Part shown: positions 26,850 through 37,571 of the stretch, piece by piece | Layout: each line of letters opens with the position of its first letter | How positions within the stretch are numbered: position 1 is the stretch's first letter | From: Sphingomonas sp. 67-36 | GTDB taxonomy: Bacteria > Pseudomonadota > Alphaproteobacteria > Sphingomonadales > Sphingomonadaceae | DNA length: 64,000 bases | Assembly: GCA_001897375.1 (NCBI GenBank) | Contig: MKSU01000022.1 | Span: 1-64,000 of the forward strand | Reading direction: 5' to 3' | Translations under genes and position numbers: made by a program | Notes under the pieces: generated by a model | The model's database searches: none | The model's input: only the letters and a program-made list of their open reading frames with translations | What the model was told of the DNA's origin: nothing

Positions 26850-27026
26850 CGCGTCGTCTCTCCTCACGGGTTCGCTTTTGCTACCGATCCTGCCGCATAA
26901 GACGGGCCGCGTCCATCGCCCGCGAAAGCGCGGCTTGTCATGCGGCCATATCATTCTACGTTGGATCGTGGAGAGACGAGGGCGTAAGGCCCCCACGACA
27001 ACCGAAGTGCCACAGGAAATTGCCGC

Positions 27027-28895
27027 ATGGCGACCGCCGCCCATCAAGTGACCCCCGAGGAAGCATCCGCCCATCCCCCCGCCGAATCCGTCGTCGTCCG
27101 CTTCGCGGGCGACTCGGGCGACGGGATGCAGCTTACCGGAGGGCAGTTCACGCTCTCGACCGCGCTCGCCGGCAACGACCTCGCCACCTTCCCCGATTTC
27201 CCGGCGGAGATCCGTGCGCCGCAGGGCACGCTGTTCGGCGTCTCGGCGTTCCAGATCAACTTCGGCTCGACCGAGATCGACACCGCCGGCGACGAGCCGG
27301 ACGTGCTGGTGGCGATGAACCCGGCGGCGCTCAAGACCAACCTCGCCTCGCTGAAGCAGGGCGGCCTGATCATCGCCGACGAGGGCGAGTTCAACGACCG
27401 CAACCTCGCCAAGGCCAAATACGACGCCAATCCGCTGGAGGACGACAGCCTCGCGCGGTGGCAGTTGATGAAGCTCAACATCTCCCAGCTCACGCTCGAC
27501 GCGGTGAAGCCGTTCGGGCTGGGCAACAAGGAGGCGCTGCGCTGCAAGAACATGTGGACGCTGGGGCTGGCGCTCTGGATGTTCGACCGTGACCGCGCGC
27601 CGCTGATCGACTGGCTCAAGGCCAAGTTCGCCAAGGCGCCGACGCTGGCGGAAGCCAATATCGCCGCCCTCAACGCCGGCCATGCCTATGGCGAGACGGC
27701 CGAGCTGGCCGGGCCGATGAAACAGCATCACGTGCCCGCCGCCCCCGCCGAGCCGGGGCTGTACCGCACGATCACCGGCGCTGAATCGATCAGCCTCGGC
27801 CTCGTCGCGGGCGCGCAGCTTGCGGAGTTGCCGATGTTCTTCGGCGGCTATCCGATCACGCCCGCCTCGGCGATCCTGCATCATTTGTCGCGGCTGAAGG
27901 AGTTCGGCGTCACCACCTTCCAGGCGGAGGATGAGATCGCCGCGATCGCCAGCGCGATCGGCGCGTCCTATGCCGGGCAGCTTGGCGTGACGTCTTCCTC
28001 CGGTCCGGGCGTTGCGCTGAAAGGCGAGGCGATCGGCCTCGCGATCATGACCGAACTGCCGCTCGTCATCGTCAACTCGCAGCGCGGCGGCCCCTCGACC
28101 GGCCTGCCGACCAAGACCGAGCAGTCCGACCTTTATCAGGCGGTCTACGGCCGCAACGGCGACGCCCCGATGCCGGTGATCGCGGCGCGCTCGGCGGCGG
28201 ATTGCTTCGAGGTGGCGATCGAGGCGGTGCGCATCGCGACGCAATATATGACGCCGGTGATGCTGCTGACCGACGGCTATATCGCCAATGCCGCCGAGCC
28301 GTGGAAGGTGCCCGACACCAGCGCGCTCGAGCCATTCCCCGTGACTTTCCTCGATGAGGCGCCGGCTGGCGGTTTCCTGCCCTATGCCCGCGACGAAAAG
28401 GGCGCGCGGCCGTGGGTGAAGCCCGGCACGCCCGGCCTGCTCCACCGCATCGGCGGGATCGAGAAGGCTGCCGGCACCGGCAACATCGATTATTCGCCGT
28501 CCAACCACCAGTTGATGACCAACGCCCGCCGCGACAAGGTGGCGGGGATCAGGGTGCCCGACCAGACGGTCGAGGTCGGCGAGACCTCCGGCAAGCTGGC
28601 GGTGGTCGGCTGGGGATCGACCTTCGGCCCGATCCATCAGGCGGTGCGCCGTGCGCGCCGCAAGGGGCTGGACGTGAGCCACATCCACCTGCGCCACATC
28701 TGGCCGCTGCCCGCCAATCTCGGGCCGCTGCTCAAGAGCTATGAGCGCATCCTCGTGCCCGAGATGAATACGGGGCAGCTCAAGACCGTGCTGCGCGACC
28801 AGTTCCTTGTCGATGCCAGGCCGCTCAACAAGGTGTCCGGCCAGCCCTTCCGCATCGCCGAGATCGAAGCGGCGATCGAGCAGGCGCTGGGCTGA
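27027..28895 (+). CDS. korA: 2-oxoglutarate:ferredoxin oxidoreductase, gamma-alpha fused subunit
   Basis: A 622-residue subunit of the 2-oxoacid:ferredoxin oxidoreductase family. The N-terminal gamma-type domain (about residues 15-200, RFAGDSGDGMQLTGGQFT) is fused to the alpha pyrimidine-binding domain (about 235-620, GGYPITPASAILHHLS and TSSSGPGVALKGEAIGLA). With korB it converts 2-oxoglutarate and CoA to succinyl-CoA, CO2 and reduced ferredoxin. The two-subunit layout matches the KorAB type used by aerobes. No ferredoxin gene is adjacent. Confidence 0.92.
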   Translation: MATAAHQVTPEEASAHPPAESVVVRFAGDSGDGMQLTGGQFTLSTALAGNDLATFPDFPAEIRAPQGTLFGVSAFQINFGSTEIDTAGDEPDVLVAMNPAALKTNLASLKQGGLIIADEGEFNDRNLAKAKYDANPLEDDSLARWQLMKLNISQLTLDAVKPFGLGNKEALRCKNMWTLGLALWMFDRDRAPLIDWLKAKFAKAPTLAEANIAALNAGHAYGETAELAGPMKQHHVPAAPAEPGLYRTITGAESISLGLVAGAQLAELPMFFGGYPITPASAILHHLSRLKEFGVTTFQAEDEIAAIASAIGASYAGQLGVTSSSGPGVALKGEAIGLAIMTELPLVIVNSQRGGPSTGLPTKTEQSDLYQAVYGRNGDAPMPVIAARSAADCFEVAIEAVRIATQYMTPVMLLTDGYIANAAEPWKVPDTSALEPFPVTFLDEAPAGGFLPYARDEKGARPWVKPGTPGLLHRIGGIEKAAGTGNIDYSPSNHQLMTNARRDKVAGIRVPDQTVEVGETSGKLAVVGWGSTFGPIHQAVRRARRKGLDVSHIHLRHIWPLPANLGPLLKSYERILVPEMNTGQLKTVLRDQFLVDARPLNKVSGQPFRIAEIEAAIEQALG

Positions 28896-28911
28896 GCGGG
28901 GAGACGAGACA

Positions 28912-29946
28912 ATGAACGAGATGACCACCATCGCCAAATCCTCCCCGAAGGACTGGGAGACGGATCAGGAAGTCCGCTGGTGCCCCGGCTGCGGCGACTA
29001 TGCGATCCTCAAGGCGGTGCAGCGCACCCTGCCGGAGCTTGGCGCGCGGCCGGAGAACACCGTGTTCGTCAGCGGCATCGGCTGCTCCTCCCGCTTCCCT
29101 TATTACATGGAGACCTACGGCTTCCACACGATCCACGGCCGCGCGCCGGCGATCGCGACGGGGGTGAAGCTCGCCAACCCGGGCCTCGACGTGTGGATCA
29201 TCACCGGCGACGGCGACGCGCTGTCGATCGGCGGCAATCACACGATGCACCTGATCCGGCGCAACCTCGATTGCCAGATCCTCTTGTTCAACAACGAGAT
29301 CTACGGCCTCACCAAGGGGCAATATTCGCCGACCAGCCGGGTGGGCACGCAATCGCCCTCCACGCCGTTCGGCTCGGTCGATCGCCCGGCCAACCCCTGC
29401 GCCTTCGCGCTCGGGTCGGGCGCGCGCTTCGTCGGGCGCGGGATCGACGTGCACAAGAATCTGCCGACGGTGCTCAAGGCGGCCCATGCGCACAAGGGCA
29501 CCGGCTTCGTCGAGATCTTCCAGAACTGCATCGTCTATAACGACGACGTGTTCGCGCCGTTCACCGCCAAGCCCAATGCGGCGGCGAACCAGCTCTGGGT
29601 CGAGCACGGCAAGCCCTTGCTGTTCGAGAATGGCACGAAGGGGCTGGCGATGGACGCCGACCGGCTGGTGCTCAAGGTGGTCGATGTCGCCGACGGCGAC
29701 TGGCAGGCGGCGGGCGTGATCGTTCACGACCAGACCAATCGTGGGCTGGCGCACATGCTGGTCGAGATGCCGTCCGGCGCTTTTCCGGTCGCGCTCGGCG
29801 TGATCTTCGACGATCCCGCGCCGACCTTCGAGAGCGCGGTGGTCGCGCAGAACGAACGGGCGAGCGAGGGCAAGAACGCCAACCTCCAGAAGCTCTTGTC
29901 CAAGGGGCAGACGTGGATGGTCGAGAAGGAGCCGAGGGCCGAATGA
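28912..29946 (+). CDS. korB: 2-oxoglutarate:ferredoxin oxidoreductase, beta subunit
   Basis: The 344-residue thiamine-diphosphate subunit. It has CPGCGDYAIL near residues 24-33 and a further Cys in SGIGCSSRFP, the cysteines that ligate the proximal [4Fe-4S] cluster, and the TPP motif GDGDALSIGGNH followed by LLFNNEIYGLTKGQ. The start at 28912 sits after GGGGAGACG, 16 bases beyond the korA stop. It pairs with korA; substrate preference for 2-oxoglutarate over pyruvate is by family. Confidence 0.93.
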   Translation: MNEMTTIAKSSPKDWETDQEVRWCPGCGDYAILKAVQRTLPELGARPENTVFVSGIGCSSRFPYYMETYGFHTIHGRAPAIATGVKLANPGLDVWIITGDGDALSIGGNHTMHLIRRNLDCQILLFNNEIYGLTKGQYSPTSRVGTQSPSTPFGSVDRPANPCAFALGSGARFVGRGIDVHKNLPTVLKAAHAHKGTGFVEIFQNCIVYNDDVFAPFTAKPNAAANQLWVEHGKPLLFENGTKGLAMDADRLVLKVVDVADGDWQAAGVIVHDQTNRGLAHMLVEMPSGAFPVALGVIFDDPAPTFESAVVAQNERASEGKNANLQKLLSKGQTWMVEKEPRAE

Positions 29947-30377
29947 TGCTGGGCATGATCCTCGCGGTGGCGCTTCAGGCCGCCGCCCCCGCCGCGCCGG
30001 CTGGCGCGCAGGCGACACCCGAGCAGCGCACGCGCCTCGCACTCGCCTCGCGCGGCATGTCGCAGGCGGGCGTCGACGCGATGATCGCGGCGGAGAAGAA
30101 GCATACCGCGTCGCTCCGCAGCATCGCCGAGCGCGGTCAGGCGGCGGAGCAGAATCTGCGCGCCGCGCTGGCCAAGCGCCCGGTCGACGTCGAGGCGTTC
30201 GTCGCCGCCAATACGGCGCGCGGCGAGGCGTCGTCGGCGCTCCAGCGCGAGGCGGTGATGGTGGCGAACGAACAGATGCGCGCGCTGTCACCGGCCGATC
30301 GCGTCGTGCTGTCGCAGATCGCGGTATCGGCCTCGCAGCCGCCGCGCCAGCCGGCGAAGTCACAGCCGAAACGGTGA
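29943..30377 (+). CDS. exported helical protein, hypothetical
   Basis: A 144-residue protein beginning with a signal peptide (MMLGMILAVALQAAAPAAPAGA) and continuing as a mostly helical, charged body with possible coiled-coil character, ending PRQPAKSQPKR. The LSPADRVVLSQI segment faintly recalls Spy/CpxP-type periplasmic proteins, which I would not assign. Its ATG overlaps the korB stop (ATGATG arrangement), so it is co-translated with korB. Function unknown. Confidence 0.65.
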   Translation: MMLGMILAVALQAAAPAAPAGAQATPEQRTRLALASRGMSQAGVDAMIAAEKKHTASLRSIAERGQAAEQNLRAALAKRPVDVEAFVAANTARGEASSALQREAVMVANEQMRALSPADRVVLSQIAVSASQPPRQPAKSQPKR

Positions 30378-30384
30378 TCCGCCG

Positions 30385-30412
30385 CGCCATTCCCGCCCTC
30401 GCGGGAATGGCG
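30385..30412. repeat. intergenic palindrome, perfect 12-bp stem (cgccattcccgc / gcgggaatggcg)
   Basis: A perfect 12-bp inverted repeat with a CCTC loop lies 8 bases after the preceding stop codon. Its core (CATTCCC/GGGAATG) matches the palindrome at 20807 and it is probably the same repeat family; it may end transcription of the korAB message. Confidence 0.68.
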
Positions 30413-30541
30413 ACGACAGCTCCGATCGAAGGGCGCGCGACCCGATTTGGCGCAGCATATTCCGACGCACCTCATGGATCGTTCCCGCCGCACTCGCTTT
30501 CGCCCTTCCGCTCGCGCCCCCAGCGGTGCAAGGCCGCGCGG

Positions 30542-31765
30542 GTGAATCGCCCGGGAGTCAGCGAAGCGCGGCGCGAAGACGGCCGTCTGGCGCGCGTCGT
30601 CGCGCCCTTGTTCCACCGCATCCTTGACCGGATCGACGCCGGGCTGGCCGCTGGCGCGATCGAGGCGACGCTGCCGGACGGCACGCGCCGCCTGCTCGGC
30701 GGGCGGGTCGAGGGGCCGGTGGCGATCGTCGCCATCCATCGCTGGCGCGCGCTGCGGCGGCTGGTGCTGGCCGGCTCGATCGGCTGGTATGAAGGTTGGG
30801 CGGCGGGCGACTGGTCTAGCCCCGATCCGGTGCCGTTGTTCGACCTGTTCATGCGCAACCGCGTGACGCTGGGCGAGGTGGCGCGGGCCAAGAGCGGCGT
30901 GCGGCTTGCCGGCCGGCTGCTCCACGGGCTGCGCCGCAACGACCGCGCGGGGGCGAGGCGCAACATCGCCGCACATTACGACCTCGGCAACGATTTCTAC
31001 GCCGAATGGCTCGATCCGACGCTGACCTATTCGAGCGCGATCTTCGCCCCCGGCGACACGCTGGAACAGGCGCAGCGCCGCAAGCTCGCCGCGATCCTGT
31101 CGCGCACCGGCATCGGGCCGGGCGAGACATTGCTGGAGATCGGCTGCGGGTGGGGCAGCTTCGCGCTGGCGGCGGCGGAGGCGGGGGCGAGCGTTCATGC
31201 GATCACCCTCTCGGCCGAGCAGAAGGCGGTGGTGGAGCGCCGCGCGGCGGGGCTGCCCGTCACCGTCACGCTCACCGATTATCGCGACGTGACGGGCAGC
31301 TATGACGCCGTTGCCAGCATCGAGATGGTGGAGGCGGTGGGGCAGGCATATTGGCCCGACTATCTCGCGGCGATCGCCCGCGCGCTCAAGCCGGGCGGGC
31401 GCGCCGCGATCCAGCTTATCTCGATCGCCGATGACATCTGGGACGGCTATGCCCGCAACGTGGATTTCATCCAGCGCTACATCTTCCCCGGCGGCCTGCT
31501 CCTCTCCGAAACCCGCTTCCGCGCGCTGGCCGAAAGCGCGGGGCTGGCGTGGCGCGACCGTAGCGGTTTCGGCTTGGATTATGCCGAGACGTTGCGGCTG
31601 TGGCGCGAGCGGTTCGACGCGGCGGTGGCGGAAAAGCGGCTGCCGGCGCGCTTCGATCAGAAATTCATCGACTTGTGGCGCTATTATCTGATGTATTGCG
31701 AGGGAGGCTTCCGTGGCGGGGGAATCGACGTCGCGCAGGTCACGCTGATCAGGCAATCGATATAG
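30542..31765 (+). CDS. cyclopropane-fatty-acyl-phospholipid synthase family
   Basis: A 407-residue SAM-dependent enzyme that methylenates unsaturated acyl chains of membrane phospholipids. The substrate-entry motif AHYDLGNDFYAEWLDPTLTY, the SAM loop LEIGCGWGSFALAAAE, the IEMVEAVG segment and the C-terminal YYLMYCEGGFRGGGIDVAQV with its conserved Cys are all present. The start is taken as GTG 30542 after AAGG; in-frame sequence further upstream crosses the palindrome and is not protein-like. Relatives also make other modified lipids. Confidence 0.88.
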   Translation: MNRPGVSEARREDGRLARVVAPLFHRILDRIDAGLAAGAIEATLPDGTRRLLGGRVEGPVAIVAIHRWRALRRLVLAGSIGWYEGWAAGDWSSPDPVPLFDLFMRNRVTLGEVARAKSGVRLAGRLLHGLRRNDRAGARRNIAAHYDLGNDFYAEWLDPTLTYSSAIFAPGDTLEQAQRRKLAAILSRTGIGPGETLLEIGCGWGSFALAAAEAGASVHAITLSAEQKAVVERRAAGLPVTVTLTDYRDVTGSYDAVASIEMVEAVGQAYWPDYLAAIARALKPGGRAAIQLISIADDIWDGYARNVDFIQRYIFPGGLLLSETRFRALAESAGLAWRDRSGFGLDYAETLRLWRERFDAAVAEKRLPARFDQKFIDLWRYYLMYCEGGFRGGGIDVAQVTLIRQSI

Positions 31766-31779
31766 GGGGAGCAGGGGAT

Positions 31780-33006
31780 ATGCGCTGGACGGGGCTGATC
31801 GCGGCGACATTGCTGGCGGGCGCGGCGACCGCGCAAAGCGCGCCGCAGACGAACGCTCCGCCCGCGCCGGTCAACGCCGGCGTCGCGATCACCGACCAGA
31901 ACCGCGCGCACCTGCAACAGATCGGCGCGGAGATATTGTTCTGGTCGCAGGCGCAGCGCGACGAGAATTTCCCGCACATGGAGAAATTGTTCCCCGGCCA
32001 TGTGGTGAGCGCGGGGAAGAAGGTGCTCGCGCTCCCGCCCGGCCCGCCGCTGCCGATCCCGGCGACCGAGGTGGACGCCTTCATGCGCGACCAGAACGTC
32101 GCGGGGCTGATCGTGGTGCAGGCCGGCACGGTGCGGCTGGAACGCTACGCGCGCGGGCTGACGCGCGAGGGGCGGTGGACGAGCTTCTCGGTCGCCAAGT
32201 CATTCACCTCGACGCTTGTCGGGGCGGCGATCCGCGACGGCTTCATCAAGTCGGTCGAGGAGCCGGTGACGAAATACATCCCGGACCTCGCCGGCAGCGC
32301 CTATGACGGCGTGACGATCGCGCAATTGCTGACGATGACGTCGGGCGTGAAGTGGAACGAGGATTATACCGATCCGAAATCCGACGTGGCGCGGATGTTC
32401 TCGATCCCCGTGCCGCCGGGGATGGACGCCACCGTCGCCTATATGCGCACCCTGCCGCGCGAGACCGTGCCGGGCGGCAAATGGGTGTACAAGACCGGCG
32501 AGACCAACCTGATCGGCGTGCTGGTCGGCAACGCGGTGAAGATGCCGCTCGCCACCTATCTCAGCGAGCGGGTGTGGAAGCGCTACGGCATGGAGCGCGA
32601 CGCCTTCTGGATGACCGACGCCACCGGGCGCGAGGTGGGCGGCTGCTGCCTCTCCGTCTCGTTGCGCGATTATGCGCGGATGGGGCAACTGGCGATGGAG
32701 GGCGGCGCGGGCATCGTCGCGCCGGGCTGGTTCGCGGAGGCGACGCGCGCCCATGCCGATACCGGGCGCGGGGCCGGGTTCGGCTATGGCTATCAATGGT
32801 GGACCTATCCGGGAGACCGCTTCGGCGGAGTCGGCATCTTCGGCCAGAGCATCACCGTCGATCCCGCCAGCAAGACGGTGATCGCGATCGTCAGCGCCTG
32901 GCCGAAGGCGACCGACGATCATTTCTCGCAGGCGCGGCTGGCGTTTATCGACCGGCTGTTCGCGACGGCGAAGGCACCGCTGGCGAGGCGACCACGCCGG
33001 CGGTGA
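31780..33006 (+). CDS. exported serine hydrolase, beta-lactamase/PBP fold
   Basis: A 408-residue protein with a signal peptide (MRWTGLIAATLLAGAATA) and a class C beta-lactamase-like domain. The SxxK motif is S137-V-A-K140 in FSVAKSFTS. At the usual YxN position the sequence reads VYKTGETN, so the canonical Tyr-x-Asn is altered to YKT, and the third motif is degenerate (VGIFGQ). It is more likely an esterase or peptidase-like hydrolase than a lactamase. ATG 31780 follows GGGGA, 14 bases after the cyclopropane synthase stop. Confidence 0.85.
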   Translation: MRWTGLIAATLLAGAATAQSAPQTNAPPAPVNAGVAITDQNRAHLQQIGAEILFWSQAQRDENFPHMEKLFPGHVVSAGKKVLALPPGPPLPIPATEVDAFMRDQNVAGLIVVQAGTVRLERYARGLTREGRWTSFSVAKSFTSTLVGAAIRDGFIKSVEEPVTKYIPDLAGSAYDGVTIAQLLTMTSGVKWNEDYTDPKSDVARMFSIPVPPGMDATVAYMRTLPRETVPGGKWVYKTGETNLIGVLVGNAVKMPLATYLSERVWKRYGMERDAFWMTDATGREVGGCCLSVSLRDYARMGQLAMEGGAGIVAPGWFAEATRAHADTGRGAGFGYGYQWWTYPGDRFGGVGIFGQSITVDPASKTVIAIVSAWPKATDDHFSQARLAFIDRLFATAKAPLARRPRRR

Positions 33007-33025
33007 GGTTGCTGGGGCAGAGGCC

Positions 33026-34667
<1,642 letters not shown>

Positions 34668-34750
34668 GGAACGGCTGTCGGCGCTTTGTGGCGGAAATTC
34701 AATCGTGGAGTTGGCTCGGCGGTGCTCCCGGCCTCATGCCTCCGCCATTC

Positions 34751-34819
34751 GCCTGAGCCTGTCCAAGGGCCGCGCTCTTCATTCGGAAGAAGGAACGGCG
34801 CTTAGACAGGTTCGGCACG
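34751..34819. repeat. imperfect inverted repeat built on cctgtc-caag
   Basis: The left arm (34751-34773, GCCTGAGCCTGTCCAAG...) is complementary, with few mismatches, to the right arm (34796-34819, ...CTTAGACAGGTTCGGC). The motif resembles the dispersed CCTGTCGAAG-type palindromes known between sphingomonad genes. It fills most of the gap between the GNAT and TetR genes, both read from the minus strand. Confidence 0.6.
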
Positions 34820-34836
34820 AATGGAGCTAAGGGCGA

Positions 34837-35382
34837 TCACGCCGCGATCGGAAGCGAGGCCATGTCCCCCTCGTCGTCCAGATCGAGCGCCAGCACCGCG
34901 CAATCGACCTCGCCGCGATGCGCCAGCGAGTAATGCGGCTCACGCCGCACCTCGCGGAAGCCCAGCTTGGTCAGCACCTTGCGCGAGGCGGCGTTGTCGA
35001 GGTGATGGCTCGCCTCGATCCGCCGCACGCCCAGCGCGTGCCGCGCCTGCTCGATCACGATCCGCGCCGCCTCGGTGGCATAGCCGCGACCCCAGGCGTC
35101 TGGAGTCAGCCAATAGCCAAGTTCGTGGACGCCGTCCTCATGGCGCAGCCCGATGCTGCCGATCAGGCGCGGACAGTCGCCTTCATGCGCGAGGATCGCG
35201 AAGCGCGGTTCGGCCGCTCCGCGCGGCAGCGCCAGGAACGCTTCCGCATCGCCTTTCGCATAGGGCCAGGGCATGCGTGCAAGCCTGGTCGCGACCGCCT
35301 CATGCGCGATCGCCTGCGTCAGTCTCTCGGCATCTTCCGGCCACCACGGCCGCAACGTCAATCTCTTCGTCCGCGCGAACAT
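34837..35382 (-). CDS. GNAT-family N-acetyltransferase (RimJ/RimL-like)
   Basis: A 181-residue acetyltransferase with the RimJ/RimL pattern: TKRLTLRPWWPEDAERL at the start, the acetyl-CoA loop WGRGYATEAARIVIEQA (about residues 94-110) and LDNAASRKVLTKLGFREV. The group acetylates protein N-termini or small amines; the substrate here is unknown. The placement between rpmA and obgE is conserved in alphaproteobacteria. Confidence 0.9.
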   Translation of the reverse strand: MFARTKRLTLRPWWPEDAERLTQAIAHEAVATRLARMPWPYAKGDAEAFLALPRGAAEPRFAILAHEGDCPRLIGSIGLRHEDGVHELGYWLTPDAWGRGYATEAARIVIEQARHALGVRRIEASHHLDNAASRKVLTKLGFREVRREPHYSLAHRGEVDCAVLALDLDDEGDMASLPIAA

Positions 35383-35460
35383 CCGTCGCTCTCCTCACCT
35401 GTTCGCGCCGCTACGCCGCCATCATGACGGCCAAGCGACACAAGGGTTCCAGGGAGCACG

Positions 35461-35493
35461 AAAAAAGGGAGCCGGGGCGGACCCGTCTCCCTT
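35461..35493 (-). terminator. Rho-independent terminator of rplU-rpmA
   Basis: On the minus strand AAGGGAG-A-CGGG pairs with CCCG-G-CTCCCTT around TCCGC, followed by TTTT. It lies about 70 bases after the rpmA stop and before the GNAT gene. Confidence 0.8.
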
Positions 35494-35561
35494 GCGTCTG
35501 GCTGGTTCCTGCTGTCGGAACCCGGGTCGCCCTGGTGGGCAACCCGGCTGGTTGCCCGATG

Positions 35562-35831
35562 TTACTCGGCCGCTGCCTGCATAATCTCGACCGAACAGAA
35601 TTTGCGGCCAAGCTTGCCGTCGTGGAACACGACACGGCCATCGACGAGCGCGAACAGGGTATGGTCCTTGCCCATGCCCACGTTGCGGCCCGGATAGAAT
35701 TTGGTCCCGCGCTGACGCACGAGGATGTTGCCGGCGATGGCTTCCTGCCCGCCGAACTTCTTCACGCCGAGACGACGACCGGCCGAATCACGACCGTTAC
35801 GCGACGAACCGCCTGCCTTCTTATGTGCCAT
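35562..35831 (-). CDS. rpmA: ribosomal protein bL27
   Basis: The 89-residue 50S protein L27 lies near the peptidyl-transferase centre. The N-terminus [20 protein letters not shown] is the universal signature and has no cleavable extension; LGVKKFGGQ and [15 protein letters not shown] follow. It is 13 bases after rplU and followed by a terminator. Confidence 0.97.
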   Translation of the reverse strand: MAHKKAGGSSRNGRDSAGRRLGVKKFGGQEAIAGNILVRQRGTKFYPGRNVGMGKDHTLFALVDGRVVFHDGKLGRKFCSVEIMQAAAE

Positions 35832-35844
35832 TGCGATCTACTCC

Positions 35845-36219
35845 TTACGCTTCGGCGGCCTGGGCGGCGTCGCCCTCGGCCTGCTTGGCGGCGGCCTTCG
35901 GGGCGGCCTTCTTCTTCTCGGCCGCGCCGATCGACACGATCTTCAGGATCGTGTGCTGCTGGCGGTGGCCGTTGCGGCGGCGATAGTTGTGACGGCGGCG
36001 CTTCTTGAAGACGATGACCTTCTCGCCCTTCGCCTGCGCGATGATCTCGGCGGCGACGGTGAGGCCGGCGGTCGGCTTCAGCTCCGAACCCTCGCCCGCG
36101 AGCAGCACGTCGCCAAGCGTCACCGAGGAACCTGCGTCACCCTCGATCTTCTCGACGACGATCTTGTCTCCGGCGGCGACGCGATACTGCTTGCCGCCCG
36201 TGCGCACGATTGCGAACAT
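35845..36219 (-). CDS. rplU: ribosomal protein bL21
   Basis: The 124-residue 50S protein L21 with [18 protein letters not shown] and the [19 protein letters not shown] rRNA-binding segment (about residues 70-88). A C-terminal Ala/Lys-rich tail of about 25 residues ([20 protein letters not shown]) is longer than in Escherichia coli but common in this group. The start at 36219 is set by the conserved N-terminus. Confidence 0.97.
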   Translation of the reverse strand: MFAIVRTGGKQYRVAAGDKIVVEKIEGDAGSSVTLGDVLLAGEGSELKPTAGLTVAAEIIAQAKGEKVIVFKKRRRHNYRRRNGHRQQHTILKIVSIGAAEKKKAAPKAAAKQAEGDAAQAAEA

Positions 36220-36281
36220 GGCCCTTGTCACTTTCCAAATGCTATTACCCGAACAGGCACGCCCGTCGGGAGAAGCGGCGC

Positions 36282-36309
36282 GGTTAAGGCAGGCGGGTGA
36301 TTCTGTCAA
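36282..36309 (-). promoter_or_regulatory. candidate promoter of rplU-rpmA
   Basis: On the minus strand TTGACA (36309-36304) and TTAACC (36287-36282) are spaced by 16 bases and lie about 63 bases before the rplU start. The -35 is a perfect consensus; the -10 is weak, so this is a candidate only. Confidence 0.4.
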
Positions 36310-36339
36310 CCGCTCTCCAGCCTCGCGCGGCTCCAATAA

Positions 36340-36717
36340 TCAGTGCCGGTGCTCGCGCCTCAGGCTGTAGCGTCCGTCGGCATAATCGTTGAACAGCCCG
36401 GCGATCGCCGGATGGTCGATCGGCTCGTCGCTGTCGTCCGCCATCAGATTCTGCTGGCTGACATAAGCGACATAGGTCGATTCGGCGTTCTCGGCGAGCA
36501 GATGGTAGAAGGGCTGGTCCTTGCGCGGCCGGATCTTCTCCGGGATCGCCTCATACCATTCGTCGCTGTTGTTGAAGACGGGATCGACGTCGAAGATGAC
36601 GCCGCGGAAATCGAACATGCGGTGGCGCACCACGTCGCCGATCGCAAAACGCGCGTGCGCGATCGGCGGCGCGGCCATGGCGGCGTCACGGGAGAACGGG
36701 GCGGCTTTGATCGTCAT
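36340..36717 (-). CDS. hspQ: heat shock protein HspQ
   Basis: A 125-residue HspQ-family protein; relatives bind hemimethylated DNA and tune Lon protease specificity. Family motifs are FAIGDVVRHRMFDFRGVIFD, FNNSDEWYEAIP and QPFYHLLAEN, then TYVAYVSQQNLM. It has an N-terminal extension of about 20 residues relative to the ~105-residue enterobacterial form, and an internal ATG at codon 14 could be the real start. Confidence 0.9.
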   Translation of the reverse strand: MTIKAAPFSRDAAMAAPPIAHARFAIGDVVRHRMFDFRGVIFDVDPVFNNSDEWYEAIPEKIRPRKDQPFYHLLAENAESTYVAYVSQQNLMADDSDEPIDHPAIAGLFNDYADGRYSLRREHRH

Positions 36718-36868
36718 ATCAGGCTATCTAGGGTCCAGACCCAACAGCGGCAATGCCCGGACGCCGCCGGCCCCCCGGTCGCGGACGCAACGGCCCGCTT
36801 GCACATGCCGGTCATAGCGGTTAGAGGCGCGCCCTCGATCGCCCCGCCATGCCGGCGGACGACCTCGC

Positions 36869-36958
<90 letters not shown>

Positions 36959-37006
36959 CTATCCCGATGCAATGCCCGCTTTCCCCGCCGGCAGCGCGAT
37001 CTTCGC

Positions 37007-37381
37007 TCAGGCTTCGTCGTACAGTAAGTTTCTCAGGACGACGGCATCGTTATGCTGTTCGTCGTGCGCGCTATAGACGAGCGTGACCATGCCGTCCCTC
37101 GCGAGGGCGCGAATCAGGTCGAGGGCGTCTGTTTGCCCGCGAAGCTCGGCGCGATAGCGGCGCTGGAATTCCGCCCAGCGTGCGGGATCGTGGCCGAACC
37201 ACTGTCGCAGCCCGGTGCTGGGTGCGATGTCTTTCATCCACTCGTCGAGCGCGGCCCTGGCCTTGCTCACCCCGCGCGGCCACAGCCGGTCGACAAGGAT
37301 CCGCACGCCGTCGCCCGGTTCGGCGGGTTCGTATGCGCGCTTGAGCCGGATATGTCCGGCCGGGACGGGCGCGTTGGTCAT
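37007..37381 (-). CDS. DUF488 family protein
   Basis: A 124-residue soluble protein of the DUF488 (YeaO-like) family, recognised by IRLKRAYEPAEPGDGVRILVDRLWPRG, WMKDIAPSTGLRQWFGHD and the C-terminal VTLVYSAHDEQHNDAVVL. No enzymatic role is established. ATG 37381 follows GGAGG; the frame stays open upstream but lacks conservation-like sequence. It is divergent from the DUF2945 gene. Confidence 0.88.
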   Translation of the reverse strand: MTNAPVPAGHIRLKRAYEPAEPGDGVRILVDRLWPRGVSKARAALDEWMKDIAPSTGLRQWFGHDPARWAEFQRRYRAELRGQTDALDLIRALARDGMVTLVYSAHDEQHNDAVVLRNLLYDEA

Positions 37382-37571
37382 GCGGACCTCCGCGCGGCGA
37401 ACGGCTCGCCCGCGATGCCGGGACTGGTGTGGATTCCGGGACGCATCGCCGCTCTCCCTGGCCGGATGATCGGTTCGACGCGGATGATCGCAAAACGATG
37501 CGGCCAACTCAATATCGCGCAGGCGCGGGCGGGGCGCTATGTTGCGGAATCCGCGATGGTTGCAGGAGCGC

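Noticed and set aside
24477-26900. A plus-strand open frame of 807 codons
   Set aside because: Antisense to DUF481, rppH and esterase genes, which all have clear motifs.
31780-33006. Antibiotic-resistance beta-lactamase
   Set aside because: The SxxK is present but the YxN and third motif are degenerate, so resistance cannot be claimed; a general serine hydrolase is the safer call.
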